Shown here: one piece after another, positions 26,438 to 34,486 of the stretch
Layout of the letters: each line of letters opens with the position of its first letter
How positions within the stretch are numbered: the stretch's first letter is position 1
DNA from: CAZDKK01 sp964506245
GTDB taxonomy: Bacteria; Eisenbacteria; RBG-16-71-46; CAIMUX01; WJJG01
Assembly: GCA_964506245.1 (NCBI GenBank)
Contig: CAZDKK010000013.1
Coordinates: forward strand, 1 to 64,000
Direction: 5' to 3'
DNA length: 64,000 nucleotides
Program-made: the position numbers and the translations under genes
Notes under the pieces: model-generated
What the model was told of the DNA's origin: nothing
What the model saw: the letters and a program-made list of their open reading frames with translations, nothing else
Databases searched by the model: none

Positions 26438-27555
26438 CGCTGTGCTCCCTCACGCGTTCCTTGCTCCCGCCGCTCGTGGCGGTACCAGGCCGCGCACGAC
26501 CCCTCGCTCGACACCATGCACGCCCCGACGGGCTCATCCGGTGTGCACGCCTTGCCGAACAGCGGGCACTGGGCGGGATCGATCCGCCCCCGCAAGACCT
26601 CGCCGCACCGGCAACCGGCTGGTTCGCGCGGTGACGGCACGCTGACCGCGATCCGTCCGGCGTCGCGCTGGCGCCACTGCGGCCGCAGGGCCAGCCCCGA
26701 GCCCGGGATCTTCCCCAGACCGCGCCACTCGGCCTCGGCCGGCGCGAAGTAGTGCTCCATCAGGCCGCGCGCAACCCGGTTGCCCCCGGCGGTCACCACG
26801 CGCCCATACTGGTTGACGACCGCGGCGCGTCCGGTGAGCCGCTGATCGACGAGCGCGAGGATGGCGCGCGCGATGTCAGCCGCAGCAAAGCCGGTCACCA
26901 CCGCCGGCAGCTTGTGATCGCGGGCGACGAAGGAGAACGCATCCGCTCCCGTGATCACCGAGACGTGGCCCGGCAGGATCAGCCCGTCGATCCGCACGCC
27001 CGGATCGCTCGCCAGCGCGCTCAGGGCGGGCGGGATCGTCTTGTTGCCGGGCAGGATCAGGAAGTTCGCGATGCCGTCTCCCTCCGCCTCGGCCAGCGCG
27101 GCCGCGATGGTGGGCGCCGTCGTCTCGAAGCCGATCGCAAGGAATACGATCCGCAGCGAGGGGTTCTGGCGCGCGATCTCGAGCGCGTCGTGCGGCGAGT
27201 AGACGATGCGGACCCGGCCGCCCGCCGCGGCGAGCTTCTCCAGGCTGCCCCGGCTGGACGGCACCCGGTAGAGATCCCCGAAGGTGCAGAGGAGGATGTC
27301 GGGCAGAGCCGCCAGCGCCTCGGCCTGGTCGAGGTACCCGACCGGCGTGACACAGACGGGGCAACCGGGGCCCGAGACGAGCCGCACGGTGGGCGGGATC
27401 AGGCGCCGCAGGCCCGCGGCGCCGATCGCGTGCGTGTGCGTCCCGCACACCTCCATGAAGGTGACGGGCCGCTCGAGCCGCCCCGCCGCCGTCTGCAGTT
27501 CGGCCAGGATCGCGCGCACGGCGCGCGGGTCGTTGGTAACCGCTTCCTCGATCAC
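26434..27555 (-). CDS. hypD: Hydrogenase maturation protein HypD
   Basis: Iron-sulfur scaffold of 373 residues that, with HypC, carries the Fe(CN)2CO unit. Signatures: FMEVCGTHTHAI with the active Cys, SGPGCPVCVTP, GFETTAPTIA, ILPGHVSVITG, and the C-terminal cluster cysteines GCRCGEVLRG, CPLFGKACTP and GACMVSSEGSCAAWY. GTG 27555 overlaps the hypC stop (GTGA). Confidence 0.96.
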   Translation of the reverse strand: MIEEAVTNDPRAVRAILAELQTAAGRLERPVTFMEVCGTHTHAIGAAGLRRLIPPTVRLVSGPGCPVCVTPVGYLDQAEALAALPDILLCTFGDLYRVPSSRGSLEKLAAAGGRVRIVYSPHDALEIARQNPSLRIVFLAIGFETTAPTIAAALAEAEGDGIANFLILPGNKTIPPALSALASDPGVRIDGLILPGHVSVITGADAFSFVARDHKLPAVVTGFAAADIARAILALVDQRLTGRAAVVNQYGRVVTAGGNRVARGLMEHYFAPAEAEWRGLGKIPGSGLALRPQWRQRDAGRIAVSVPSPREPAGCRCGEVLRGRIDPAQCPLFGKACTPDEPVGACMVSSEGSCAAWYRHERREQGTREGAQR

Positions 27556-27839
27556 GACGCACCCTCGCCGCGGCCTCTCGCGTCTCCGCCGTGGCCCGCA
27601 CCCTCGCCGCGGCTCCGCGCTTCGTCGGCCGCGATGATCTCCCCGAAGAGACGCAAGGTCTCGGCGGCCTCCTCGGGATCGACCGTGCCGATCGCGTAGC
27701 CGGCGTGGATCAGGAGGTGATCCCCGATGCGCGCCTCGGGCGTGAGCATGAGGGAGACCGAGCGGCGCACGCCGCTCAGCTCCACGGTCCCTTCGTCCCC
27801 ACCCCGCTCGACGAGCTGCATGGGAATGGCAAGGCACAT
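27552..27839 (-). CDS. hypC: Hydrogenase maturation chaperone HypC
   Basis: Small chaperone of 95 residues starting MCLAIPMQL; Cys2 is the conserved iron-binding residue. The core (GTVELSGVRRSVSL, IGDHLLIHAGYAI) is typical. The tail after ADEARS is Gly/Arg-rich and longer than usual. ATG 27839 lies within the end of hypF, giving a 64-base same-strand overlap, and GGAGGGATCGGAGCC precedes it. Confidence 0.94.
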   Translation of the reverse strand: MCLAIPMQLVERGGDEGTVELSGVRRSVSLMLTPEARIGDHLLIHAGYAIGTVDPEEAAETLRLFGEIIAADEARSRGEGAGHGGDARGRGEGAS

Positions 27840-30202
27840 GGCTCCGATCCCTCCAGCCTCGGTTCGACCTCGCGCGCGAGCGACATCGCCGCCAGCGCGG
27901 CCTGCCCGTAGGCGAGTCCGCCGTCGCCCGGCGGAACTGCCTGTGGCAGCCATACAGTGTACCCCGCCGCCTCCAGTCCGTGGGCAACCCCTTCGCGTAG
28001 CAGCCGGTTGACGAAGCAGCCGCCACCCAGCGCCACGCCCGTGACATCGGGCGGCAGCGTGGCAACGGCCAGCTCCACCAGCATGCGGCTCAAGGTCGCG
28101 TGGAAAGCGGCCGCACACGCGCCAGCCGAACGCGTGGCGCGCCAGTGCGCGGCAACCGCCGCGAGCAGGCGCGCCGCGGGCAGCTGCTGGCGTGGGTCGC
28201 GGGGTCCGCGCGGGATGGGCAGCACTGGCCCGCACGGTGCCGACGCACCAGGCAGGGCCGCCGCCTCGCACAGCGCTGCGGCCTCGCCTTCGTAGCGATT
28301 GACCGCGGTCAGACCCAGGAGCGCCCCCGCGGCCTCGCACAACCGGCCGGCGCCCGTCGCCAGGGGCCAATGCCCCTGGCGGCTGAGGCGAGCGACGTTG
28401 CGCACCTGCTCGCGCGTGACGAGCTGCCCCAGCGGCAGGTCCGCGACGAGACGCCCGATCGCGTCCGGATCGGCACCGTCGGCTTGCGCCAGGAGCGCCA
28501 CCGCCACGCGCCAGGGCTCGCGCACGGCCTGCTCGCCCCCCACGAGCGGGAAGGGCGCGAGGTGACCGGCGCGGCGCCAGGCCAGATCGCCCTCCACGAC
28601 GAGGCACTCCCCACCCCAGGCCGTGCCGTCCGGGCCCCAGCCGGTGCCGTCGAGCACGAGTGCGGCCGCGCGTTCACCGAGCCTCGGGAAGGCGCCGTGC
28701 TCGGCCAGCACGGCCGCCGCGTGCGCGAGGTGGTGCTGCGCGCGCAGGAGCGGAATCCCGGCCTCGCCGGCCCAGGCCTCGCCCACCCACGTGCTGGGGT
28801 AGTCCGGATGCGGATCGACGACGAGCGCCTCGGGTCGCGCCTGCAGCAGCTCGCCGATGCCCTCGGCCGCCTCGCGCAGGAACCGGCGGGCCTCGTCGTT
28901 GTCGAGATCCCCGACGTGCTGGGAAAGCACCGCCTCATCGCCCAGCGCGAGACAGGCAGTCGCCTGCAGGTGGCCGCCCAGCGCGAGCAGCGCGCGCGGC
29001 GTGGCCGCGGGGAGCGGCAGCGGTCGCGGGACATAGCCGCGCGAGCGCCGCACGAGGAAGGGCCCGCGGTCGGCCGTGCGCGCCACCGAGTCGTCCAGCC
29101 GGCGCACGACATCGCGATCATGGAGCAGGAAGAGGTCCGCGATCCCGCGCAGCCGCGCCAGCGCCTCGCGGTTGCCGCAGGCAATCGGCTCGTCGGAGAG
29201 GTTGCCCGAGGTCATGACCAGGTAGTCATAGCCTGCGCCGCGAAAGAGCTCGATGTGGAGCGGCGTCGTCGGGACCATCACCCCCAGGTCCGCCAGGCCC
29301 GGCGCCACGCTCGGCGCGATCGGGCCAGCGGCGCGGCGCGTGGCGAGCAGGATCGGGGCGGGCGCCGAGACCAGCAGCGCCTCGTCCGCCGGGGTCAGGT
29401 GAACGACCCTGCGCGCCGCGGCCAGATCGCGGGCCATGATCGCCAGCGGTTTGCACGGCCTCTGCTTGCGCTCCCGCAGTCGTGCCACGGCGTCCTCGCG
29501 ATCCGCCCGGCAGGCGAGCTGGAACCCCCCCAGGCCCTTGAGCGCGACGATGCTTCCCTCGGCCAGCGCGGCGCGCACGCGCGCGAGCGCCTCCGACCCC
29601 TCGGCCGGAGATGCCCGCTCGCCGGCCAGCCAAAGGCGCGGGCCGCAGGCCGGACAGCCCAGCGGTTCGGCGTGAAAGCGGCGATCGCGCGGGGCCGTGT
29701 ACTCGCGCGCGCAATCGGGACAGAGGGGGAAGCAGGCCATCGAGGTGCGCGTGCGATCGTACGGCAGCTTGTACACGATCGAGAAGCGCGGGCCGCAATT
29801 CGAGCAGGTGGTAAAGGGATAGTGAAAGCGGCGATCCCCCGGACGCTCCATGTCCGTCCGGCACGCCTCGCACAGCGCCGTGTCCGCCGGCAATGAGCCG
29901 CGCGCCCGGTCGCCCGCACGGGATGCCTGCACCGTGAATGCCGCCTCGCCGATCGGTTCGATCTCGGCGACCACGCAGGACTCGAGGTGGGCGAGGCTGG
30001 GCAGCGCCGCGGGCAGCTCGTCGATAAAGCGCGCTACGGCGACGGCCGGACCCTCGACCTCGATGGTCACACCCTGGGGATCGTTGAGGACCCAGCCGCC
30101 CAATTCGAGCGCCGTCGCGAGGCGGTAGACGGCGGGGCGGAAGCCCACGCCTTGCACGGTGCCGCGGCAGAGCAGCCGGCGGCGGATGGCTGGGGCGCTC
30201 AT
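27776..30202 (-). CDS. hypF: Carbamoyltransferase HypF
   Basis: Protein of 808 residues that makes the carbamoyl group transferred to HypE. Domains in order: acylphosphatase (CRGTVQGVGFRPAVYRLA, about 9-26), two zinc fingers (CEACRTDMERPGDRRFHYPFTTCSNCG and CPLCPDC...CPACG), YrdC-like domain (ALKGLGGFQLACRADREDAV, MTSGNLSDEPIA), and the Kae1-like carbamoyltransferase domain (QHHLAHAAAVLAEHG, LDGTGWGPDGTAWGGE, ALGGGCFVNRLL). ATG 30202 overlaps the hypB stop (ATGA). The last 64 bases overlap hypC. Confidence 0.95.
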   Translation of the reverse strand: MSAPAIRRRLLCRGTVQGVGFRPAVYRLATALELGGWVLNDPQGVTIEVEGPAVAVARFIDELPAALPSLAHLESCVVAEIEPIGEAAFTVQASRAGDRARGSLPADTALCEACRTDMERPGDRRFHYPFTTCSNCGPRFSIVYKLPYDRTRTSMACFPLCPDCAREYTAPRDRRFHAEPLGCPACGPRLWLAGERASPAEGSEALARVRAALAEGSIVALKGLGGFQLACRADREDAVARLRERKQRPCKPLAIMARDLAAARRVVHLTPADEALLVSAPAPILLATRRAAGPIAPSVAPGLADLGVMVPTTPLHIELFRGAGYDYLVMTSGNLSDEPIACGNREALARLRGIADLFLLHDRDVVRRLDDSVARTADRGPFLVRRSRGYVPRPLPLPAATPRALLALGGHLQATACLALGDEAVLSQHVGDLDNDEARRFLREAAEGIGELLQARPEALVVDPHPDYPSTWVGEAWAGEAGIPLLRAQHHLAHAAAVLAEHGAFPRLGERAAALVLDGTGWGPDGTAWGGECLVVEGDLAWRRAGHLAPFPLVGGEQAVREPWRVAVALLAQADGADPDAIGRLVADLPLGQLVTREQVRNVARLSRQGHWPLATGAGRLCEAAGALLGLTAVNRYEGEAAALCEAAALPGASAPCGPVLPIPRGPRDPRQQLPAARLLAAVAAHWRATRSAGACAAAFHATLSRMLVELAVATLPPDVTGVALGGGCFVNRLLREGVAHGLEAAGYTVWLPQAVPPGDGGLAYGQAALAAMSLAREVEPRLEGSEPCALPFPCSSSSGVGTKGPWS

Positions 30203-30873
30203 TGCCGCGCGGCGCGACGCTTCTCGGCCAGCGCGCCCTCGAGCAGGCCGATCCACTCGCCGATCCCCGGCTCGCCGCGCATCGACGTGACGATGAACCG
30301 CCCGTCCGGCCGGAGCGTGCGCACCTGCTGCCGCACTTCATCGAGCTGGAAGTCGGTGTGCGGGAGCAGGTCGGCCTTGGTGATCACCGTGACCTGAGCG
30401 CGCGAGAAGATGCCGGGGTACTTGAAGGGCTTGTCGTGCCCCTCGGTCACCGAGAGCAGGGCCGCCTTGAAGTCTTCCCCGAGGTCGTAGGAGGTCGGGC
30501 AGATCAGGTTGCCGACGTTCTCGATGAAGAGAAAGTCCACGGGTCCGGGGGCGAGACGCTCGAGCGCCTCGTGAACCTGACGCGCATCGAGGTGGCAGGC
30601 ACCGCCCGTCAGGATCTGGTGCGCGGGGACTTGCAGGGCCCGCAGGCGCTCGGCGTCGCGTTCGGTGGCGATGTCGCCCTCGATCGCCGCGATCCGGTAG
30701 CGACCGCGCAGGGCCGCCACCGTACCCTCGAGCAGGGTCGTCTTGCCCGATCCCGGGGAGGAAATCAGATTGAGGACCAGCGTCCCCGCCCGTGCGAAGC
30801 GCGCCCGGATCTCCTCGGCGCGGCGGCTGTTCTCCTCGAGGACCTTCTTGCGGACGTCAACCGTCGTCTCCAT
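30199..30873 (-). CDS. hypB: Hydrogenase nickel-insertion GTPase HypB
   Basis: GTPase of 224 residues that delivers nickel with HypA. P-loop LISSPGSGKTTLLE, IEGDIATERDAER, GGACHLDARQVHEAL (Cys and His at the metal/dimer site), IENVGNLICPTSYDLGE and TKADLLP are all present. It lacks the His-rich nickel-storage N-terminus seen in some HypB proteins. Its 5' end overlaps hypA by 17 bases. Confidence 0.96.
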   Translation of the reverse strand: METTVDVRKKVLEENSRRAEEIRARFARAGTLVLNLISSPGSGKTTLLEGTVAALRGRYRIAAIEGDIATERDAERLRALQVPAHQILTGGACHLDARQVHEALERLAPGPVDFLFIENVGNLICPTSYDLGEDFKAALLSVTEGHDKPFKYPGIFSRAQVTVITKADLLPHTDFQLDEVRQQVRTLRPDGRFIVTSMRGEPGIGEWIGLLEGALAEKRRAARQ

Positions 30874-31261
30874 CGCCCACCCCGTTCCCGGCGGGTCCCC
30901 CGCCGTTGGACTCTTCCAGAGTCGCCCGGATGTCGATCACCTCCAGCTCGTCGCCGCCCTCGACCGACAGCACGGCCCCGCAGTCGGGACAGAGCGGCCA
31001 CCAAACGCCCGGGGACCGCGGCTTCTCCGCGTCGCAGCGCGGGCAGACCTGCCGAGCAGGCCGCCACTCGATCTCGAGGCGCGATCCCGCGTGCGGTCCG
31101 CTCGCGGTCAACGCCTCCCAGGCATATCGGAGGAGGTCGGGTTCGACCGCTGCCAGTTCCCCCACGACCATGCGCACGACCTCGATGCGCCCGGGGCCGT
31201 GTTGCGCGAGGGAGGCCTCGCTCACCGCCAGGATGTCCGTGGCCAGACCCAGTTCGTGCAT
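30857..31261 (-). CDS. hypA: Hydrogenase nickel chaperone HypA
   Basis: Protein of 134 residues beginning MHELGLATDILA; His2 and Glu3 are the nickel site. Two CxxC pairs (CPRC and CPDC) form the zinc site, spaced slightly wider than usual. The C-terminal tail after IRATLEE is acidic and Gly-rich. It is followed by hypB with a 17-base overlap. Confidence 0.94.
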   Translation of the reverse strand: MHELGLATDILAVSEASLAQHGPGRIEVVRMVVGELAAVEPDLLRYAWEALTASGPHAGSRLEIEWRPARQVCPRCDAEKPRSPGVWWPLCPDCGAVLSVEGGDELEVIDIRATLEESNGGGPAGNGVGDGDDG

Positions 31262-31288
31262 GGCGGTGTCCGAGGCCTCCCCGCTGCC

Positions 31289-31507
31289 CTAGAGCTGGAT
31301 CGTGGCCGACTTGTAGCCACCCTGGTCCACGATGCTGACCAGGACCTTACCCGTGTCCGAGCACCACTTCGTGATGTCGGCGGGGAAGGTAGGGCAGTCC
31401 GCGCGCACTTCGAGCGTGCTGCCCTTCGCCATCGCGTTGGCCTTGATCGCCGCCTTCAACACTGGCTGCGGGCACTTCATTCCACGGCAATCGAGTACTT
31501 CCGCCAT
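31289..31507 (-). CDS. TusA/SirA-like sulfur carrier protein
   Basis: Protein of 72 residues of the TusA fold. The persulfide-site motif CPQPVL follows LDCRGMK; Cys12 is the expected sulfur carrier, with an additional Cys7. ATG 31507 has a strong ribosome site (GGAGGTGAACG). It sits between the hydrogenase large subunit (80 bases upstream) and hypA (27 bases downstream), so it should be cotranscribed. TusA proteins hand sulfur to thiolation enzymes or to Hdr-like sulfur-oxidising complexes; a link with HdrA of this operon is inference. Confidence 0.9.
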   Translation of the reverse strand: MAEVLDCRGMKCPQPVLKAAIKANAMAKGSTLEVRADCPTFPADITKWCSDTGKVLVSIVDQGGYKSATIQL

Positions 31508-31587
31508 CGTTCACCTCCGTTCCCGGTCCCTGCTGATCCAGTCGACGCGTTCGCCTCGGTCCCACACCGCTGGGGCGGGGACTGCGA

Positions 31588-33075
31588 TCACTGCACCCGC
31601 TGCCCGCCGTCGCTCTCGCGAACGACAGTCGCCAGCGCGGTGCCGCTGGAGTTTCTCAAGGTAACCCGCAAAGGCATCTTCCCGGGCAGGCAGTGGGTCG
31701 CGCAGCCCAGGCACGGATCGTAGGCGCGAAACGCCATCTCGACCTTGTTGAGCAGACCGTCGTTCACCTGCCCCTTCTGCACGAGCCTCTTGGCGGCCTT
31801 CTCCACCGACATGTTGATCGCGGCCGAGTTGCCCAACGTGGCGACGATCAAGTTCGCCGTCTTGATCAGGCCGCGCTCATCCGTGGTGTAGTGGTGGATC
31901 AGTGTCCCGCGCGGCGCCTCGACGATGCCCACGCCCTCACGCGGCGTCTTCAGGTTCGGGTTGCGGATCTCGGGCGAGGTCAGCTCCGGCCGCGCCGCTC
32001 GCAGGACCAGATCCTCGGCAGCATTCAGCGCCTCGATCAGGCGCGCCCAGTGGTTGCCCAGCGTGCTGTGCGCCGGTTTGCCCCCCAGGGTCTTGTACAG
32101 CGTCTCGTACGCCTTCTGCGCCAGGGGCGTGGACATGCCGTCGGCCGCATTCAACCGAGCCAGCGGGGCGACCCGGTAGATGCCGCTCTCCTTGCCGTCC
32201 ACGAATCCCTTCCAGCCGATCTTGCGCAGGTAGGGGTATTTGATGTAGGACCACGGCTCGACGTGCTCCGCGATCACCTTGGCGTAGTCAGGTGGGTCGA
32301 AGCGCTCGACCTGGGTGCCCTCGGGACTGACCACGCGGATCTGACCATCGTAGAAGTCGACATGATTGTTCTTGTTCACCATACCCATGTAATAGGTCGA
32401 ATGGCGGTAGGTGTCCGACGTGATCAGGTCGACGTACTCTCTGTTGCCCAGCACGACGTCGTCGAATACTTCCAGCGCGAATGTCACGAACTTGACCGCA
32501 TCAGCAGCCGTCACCTGGAGCTCTGACCGAGTCTCCTCGGTCACCGCCTTGGCCACCCCGCCCGGCAGGCCCAGCACTGGGTGGATGGGCTTGCCCCCCA
32601 GCGTGCCCATCAGCGTGCGAATGCGGCCGCGCATGTCGATCAGCTCTCGGCTGACCGTGGGGCCGACCTTCTCGACTACGCCGAGGATGTTGCGGGCAGC
32701 TTTCGGGGCGGTCGGGCCCACGATGAAGTCCGGCCCGCCCAGGAAGAAGAAATGCAGCAGGTGATCCTCGATCATGAAGAGGTCGTAGAAGGCCCGCCGG
32801 ATGGTCTCCGCAGCCGGTGTCGGCTTGACGCCGTACAGCGCGTCCAGGGCCTTGGTGGCCGCCATGTGGTGGGCGCTCGGACAGACTCCGCAGATCCGCG
32901 ATGTGATCTGCGGCATCTCCTCGCTGCGGCGCCCTTCGACGAAGCTCTCGAAGCCGCGCAGCTCTGGGACCTGGAAGAACGCCCGCTCCACGTTGCCGGC
33001 GTCATCCAGGAAGAGGTCGATCTTGCCGTGCCCTTCCAGCCGGGTGATCGGGTCGATGGTGATGTTCTTGCTCAT
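31588..33075 (-). CDS. mvhA: [NiFe]-hydrogenase large subunit, group 3c (MvhA-like)
   Basis: Catalytic subunit of 495 residues. The N-terminal nickel ligands are in RICGVCPSAHH (Cys62, Cys65) and the C-terminal pair in DPCLGCATH (Cys455, Cys458). A 34-residue tail follows His461 and should be removed by the maturation protease encoded at the head of the operon. MSKNITIDPITRLEGHGKI is the usual start of this class. The start ATG 33075 is two bases after the mvhG stop. Group 3c is inferred from the adjacent mvhG, mvhD and hdrA. Confidence 0.95.
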   Translation of the reverse strand: MSKNITIDPITRLEGHGKIDLFLDDAGNVERAFFQVPELRGFESFVEGRRSEEMPQITSRICGVCPSAHHMAATKALDALYGVKPTPAAETIRRAFYDLFMIEDHLLHFFFLGGPDFIVGPTAPKAARNILGVVEKVGPTVSRELIDMRGRIRTLMGTLGGKPIHPVLGLPGGVAKAVTEETRSELQVTAADAVKFVTFALEVFDDVVLGNREYVDLITSDTYRHSTYYMGMVNKNNHVDFYDGQIRVVSPEGTQVERFDPPDYAKVIAEHVEPWSYIKYPYLRKIGWKGFVDGKESGIYRVAPLARLNAADGMSTPLAQKAYETLYKTLGGKPAHSTLGNHWARLIEALNAAEDLVLRAARPELTSPEIRNPNLKTPREGVGIVEAPRGTLIHHYTTDERGLIKTANLIVATLGNSAAINMSVEKAAKRLVQKGQVNDGLLNKVEMAFRAYDPCLGCATHCLPGKMPLRVTLRNSSGTALATVVRESDGGQRVQ

Positions 33076-33077
33076 GG

Positions 33078-34058
33078 TCACGCTACCTCCTTCGCGTCCC
33101 GCTGCCGTCCCAGCAGCGACGCGGCCATGCTGTAGCGATAGAAGGTTCCGGCCGGATCGGGCAACGACTCGGCCATGCGCTGGAGCTCGTCCGCCTGCTC
33201 GGCCTCCAAGATCCCCCCCATCGCGGAGATCATGCGTGCCCCGGGATCCCCGTCGCCGACCGGCCCGAAGCAGCCGGTGCAGGGCATGTTGCCGTTGATG
33301 CACTGATGACCGCATCCACCCCGGGTGGCGGGACCCATGCAGATCACGCCCTGCGTCAGGAAGCACTCCTCCGGGTTGGCCTGAACCTCGTGGATCCGCT
33401 TCAAGTCACGGATCGTGAAGACATCGGGCTTGGTCTCGTTGCGGGGGCAGTCCGTGCACAGGGCCTTGTCCGGCCCGAGGACGCTGCCGCGCTCGGGAAG
33501 CTGACCGGTCAGGATCGCCCCCACGGCGGCCGCGATCAGCTCGGGGGTCGGTGGGCAGCCTGGCAGGTAGTAGTCGACCTCGAGGACATCATCGAGCTTG
33601 TACACGCTGTCGTAGAGCAGCGGCAATTCCAGCTTGTGGCCATCCTCGGTGTGCTCCTCCCGCGGCACGACCCGCTCGGGATTCACGACCGTGGGCGACT
33701 CGAGGTAGGAGCGCTTGAAGATCGCGGCCTTGTTGGTGAGATTGGCCAGCGCCGGTATGCCTCCGGTCCACGCACAGGCCCCGAAGGCCACCACCAGCTG
33801 GGCCTTGCGGCGCAGCAGCCGCGCCATGTGCTCCTGCTCCGAGGAGCGAATCGCGCCGTTGATGAACGCGACCGCCAGCGATTTGTCTGCCATCGCCTCC
33901 ACGTCGGTGCGCTTCGGGTCCAACGCACACGGCCAGAAGACGATGTCCACCTGGCTGACGACGTCCAGGACCTTCTCGCGCAGATCCACGACGGCTTCCT
34001 CGCAGCCGCCGCAGGACGCGCACCAGTAGAATGCGACCTTGGGTTTGGATGACATCAC
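33078..34058 (-). CDS. mvhG: [NiFe]-hydrogenase small subunit, group 3c (MvhG-like)
   Basis: Electron-transfer subunit of 326 residues with the iron-sulfur cluster cysteines CASCGGCEE (near the N-terminus), GACAWTGG, PGCPPTPE, CTDCPRNE, and CGHQCINGNMPCTGCFGP. No twin-arginine signal, so cytoplasmic as in group 3 enzymes. The start is GTG 34058, overlapping the mvhD stop (GTGA), or ATG 34055 just inside. Confidence 0.94.
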   Translation of the reverse strand: MMSSKPKVAFYWCASCGGCEEAVVDLREKVLDVVSQVDIVFWPCALDPKRTDVEAMADKSLAVAFINGAIRSSEQEHMARLLRRKAQLVVAFGACAWTGGIPALANLTNKAAIFKRSYLESPTVVNPERVVPREEHTEDGHKLELPLLYDSVYKLDDVLEVDYYLPGCPPTPELIAAAVGAILTGQLPERGSVLGPDKALCTDCPRNETKPDVFTIRDLKRIHEVQANPEECFLTQGVICMGPATRGGCGHQCINGNMPCTGCFGPVGDGDPGARMISAMGGILEAEQADELQRMAESLPDPAGTFYRYSMAASLLGRQRDAKEVA

Positions 34059-34486
34059 GCCACCTCGCGTTCGATGGAGCCTGTGAGCGTGAGCGGGCCC
34101 AGAGCACGGACCGACTCGGTGAAGGAGGTCGTCACGGCCTGCAGCCGCTCAGACTCCCCGGCGCCGACCCAGTCGAGACGGAACCGGTCGCGCTCGATGC
34201 CGAGCTGGGCTAGCAGCGTCTCGAGGATCTTGAAGCGGCGCAGCGCTTTCATGTTGCCGTTGCGGTAGTGGCAGTCCCCCGGATGGCAGCCCAGGACCAT
34301 GACGCCGTCCGCCCCCTCGCGGAAAGCATCCATCACGAACTGCGGATCCACCCGGCCGCTGCACATCACGCGGACCAGCCTGACGTTGGATGGATAGGGA
34401 AGCCTCTGTCCACCCGCCTTGTCGGCGGCGGCGTACGAGCACCAGTTACAGACAAAGGCAACGATGGTGGGCTCGAACTCAGCCAT
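34055..34486 (-). CDS. mvhD: MvhD-like [2Fe-2S] electron-transfer subunit
   Basis: Protein of 143 residues linking the hydrogenase to HdrA. Cluster cysteines are in FVCNWCSYAAAD, VMCSGRVD and GCHPGDCHYRNGN. ATG 34486 falls inside the end of hdrA (8-base overlap). In methanogens MvhD passes electrons from MvhAG to HdrA; the adjacent genes imply the same path here. Confidence 0.94.
   Translation of the reverse strand: MAEFEPTIVAFVCNWCSYAAADKAGGQRLPYPSNVRLVRVMCSGRVDPQFVMDAFREGADGVMVLGCHPGDCHYRNGNMKALRRFKILETLLAQLGIERDRFRLDWVGAGESERLQAVTTSFTESVRALGPLTLTGSIEREVA

Noticed and set aside
28100..29896. 598-codon plus-strand open frame opposite hypF
   Set aside because: Antisense to a clear HypF; composition is Arg/Gln/Ala-rich shadow.
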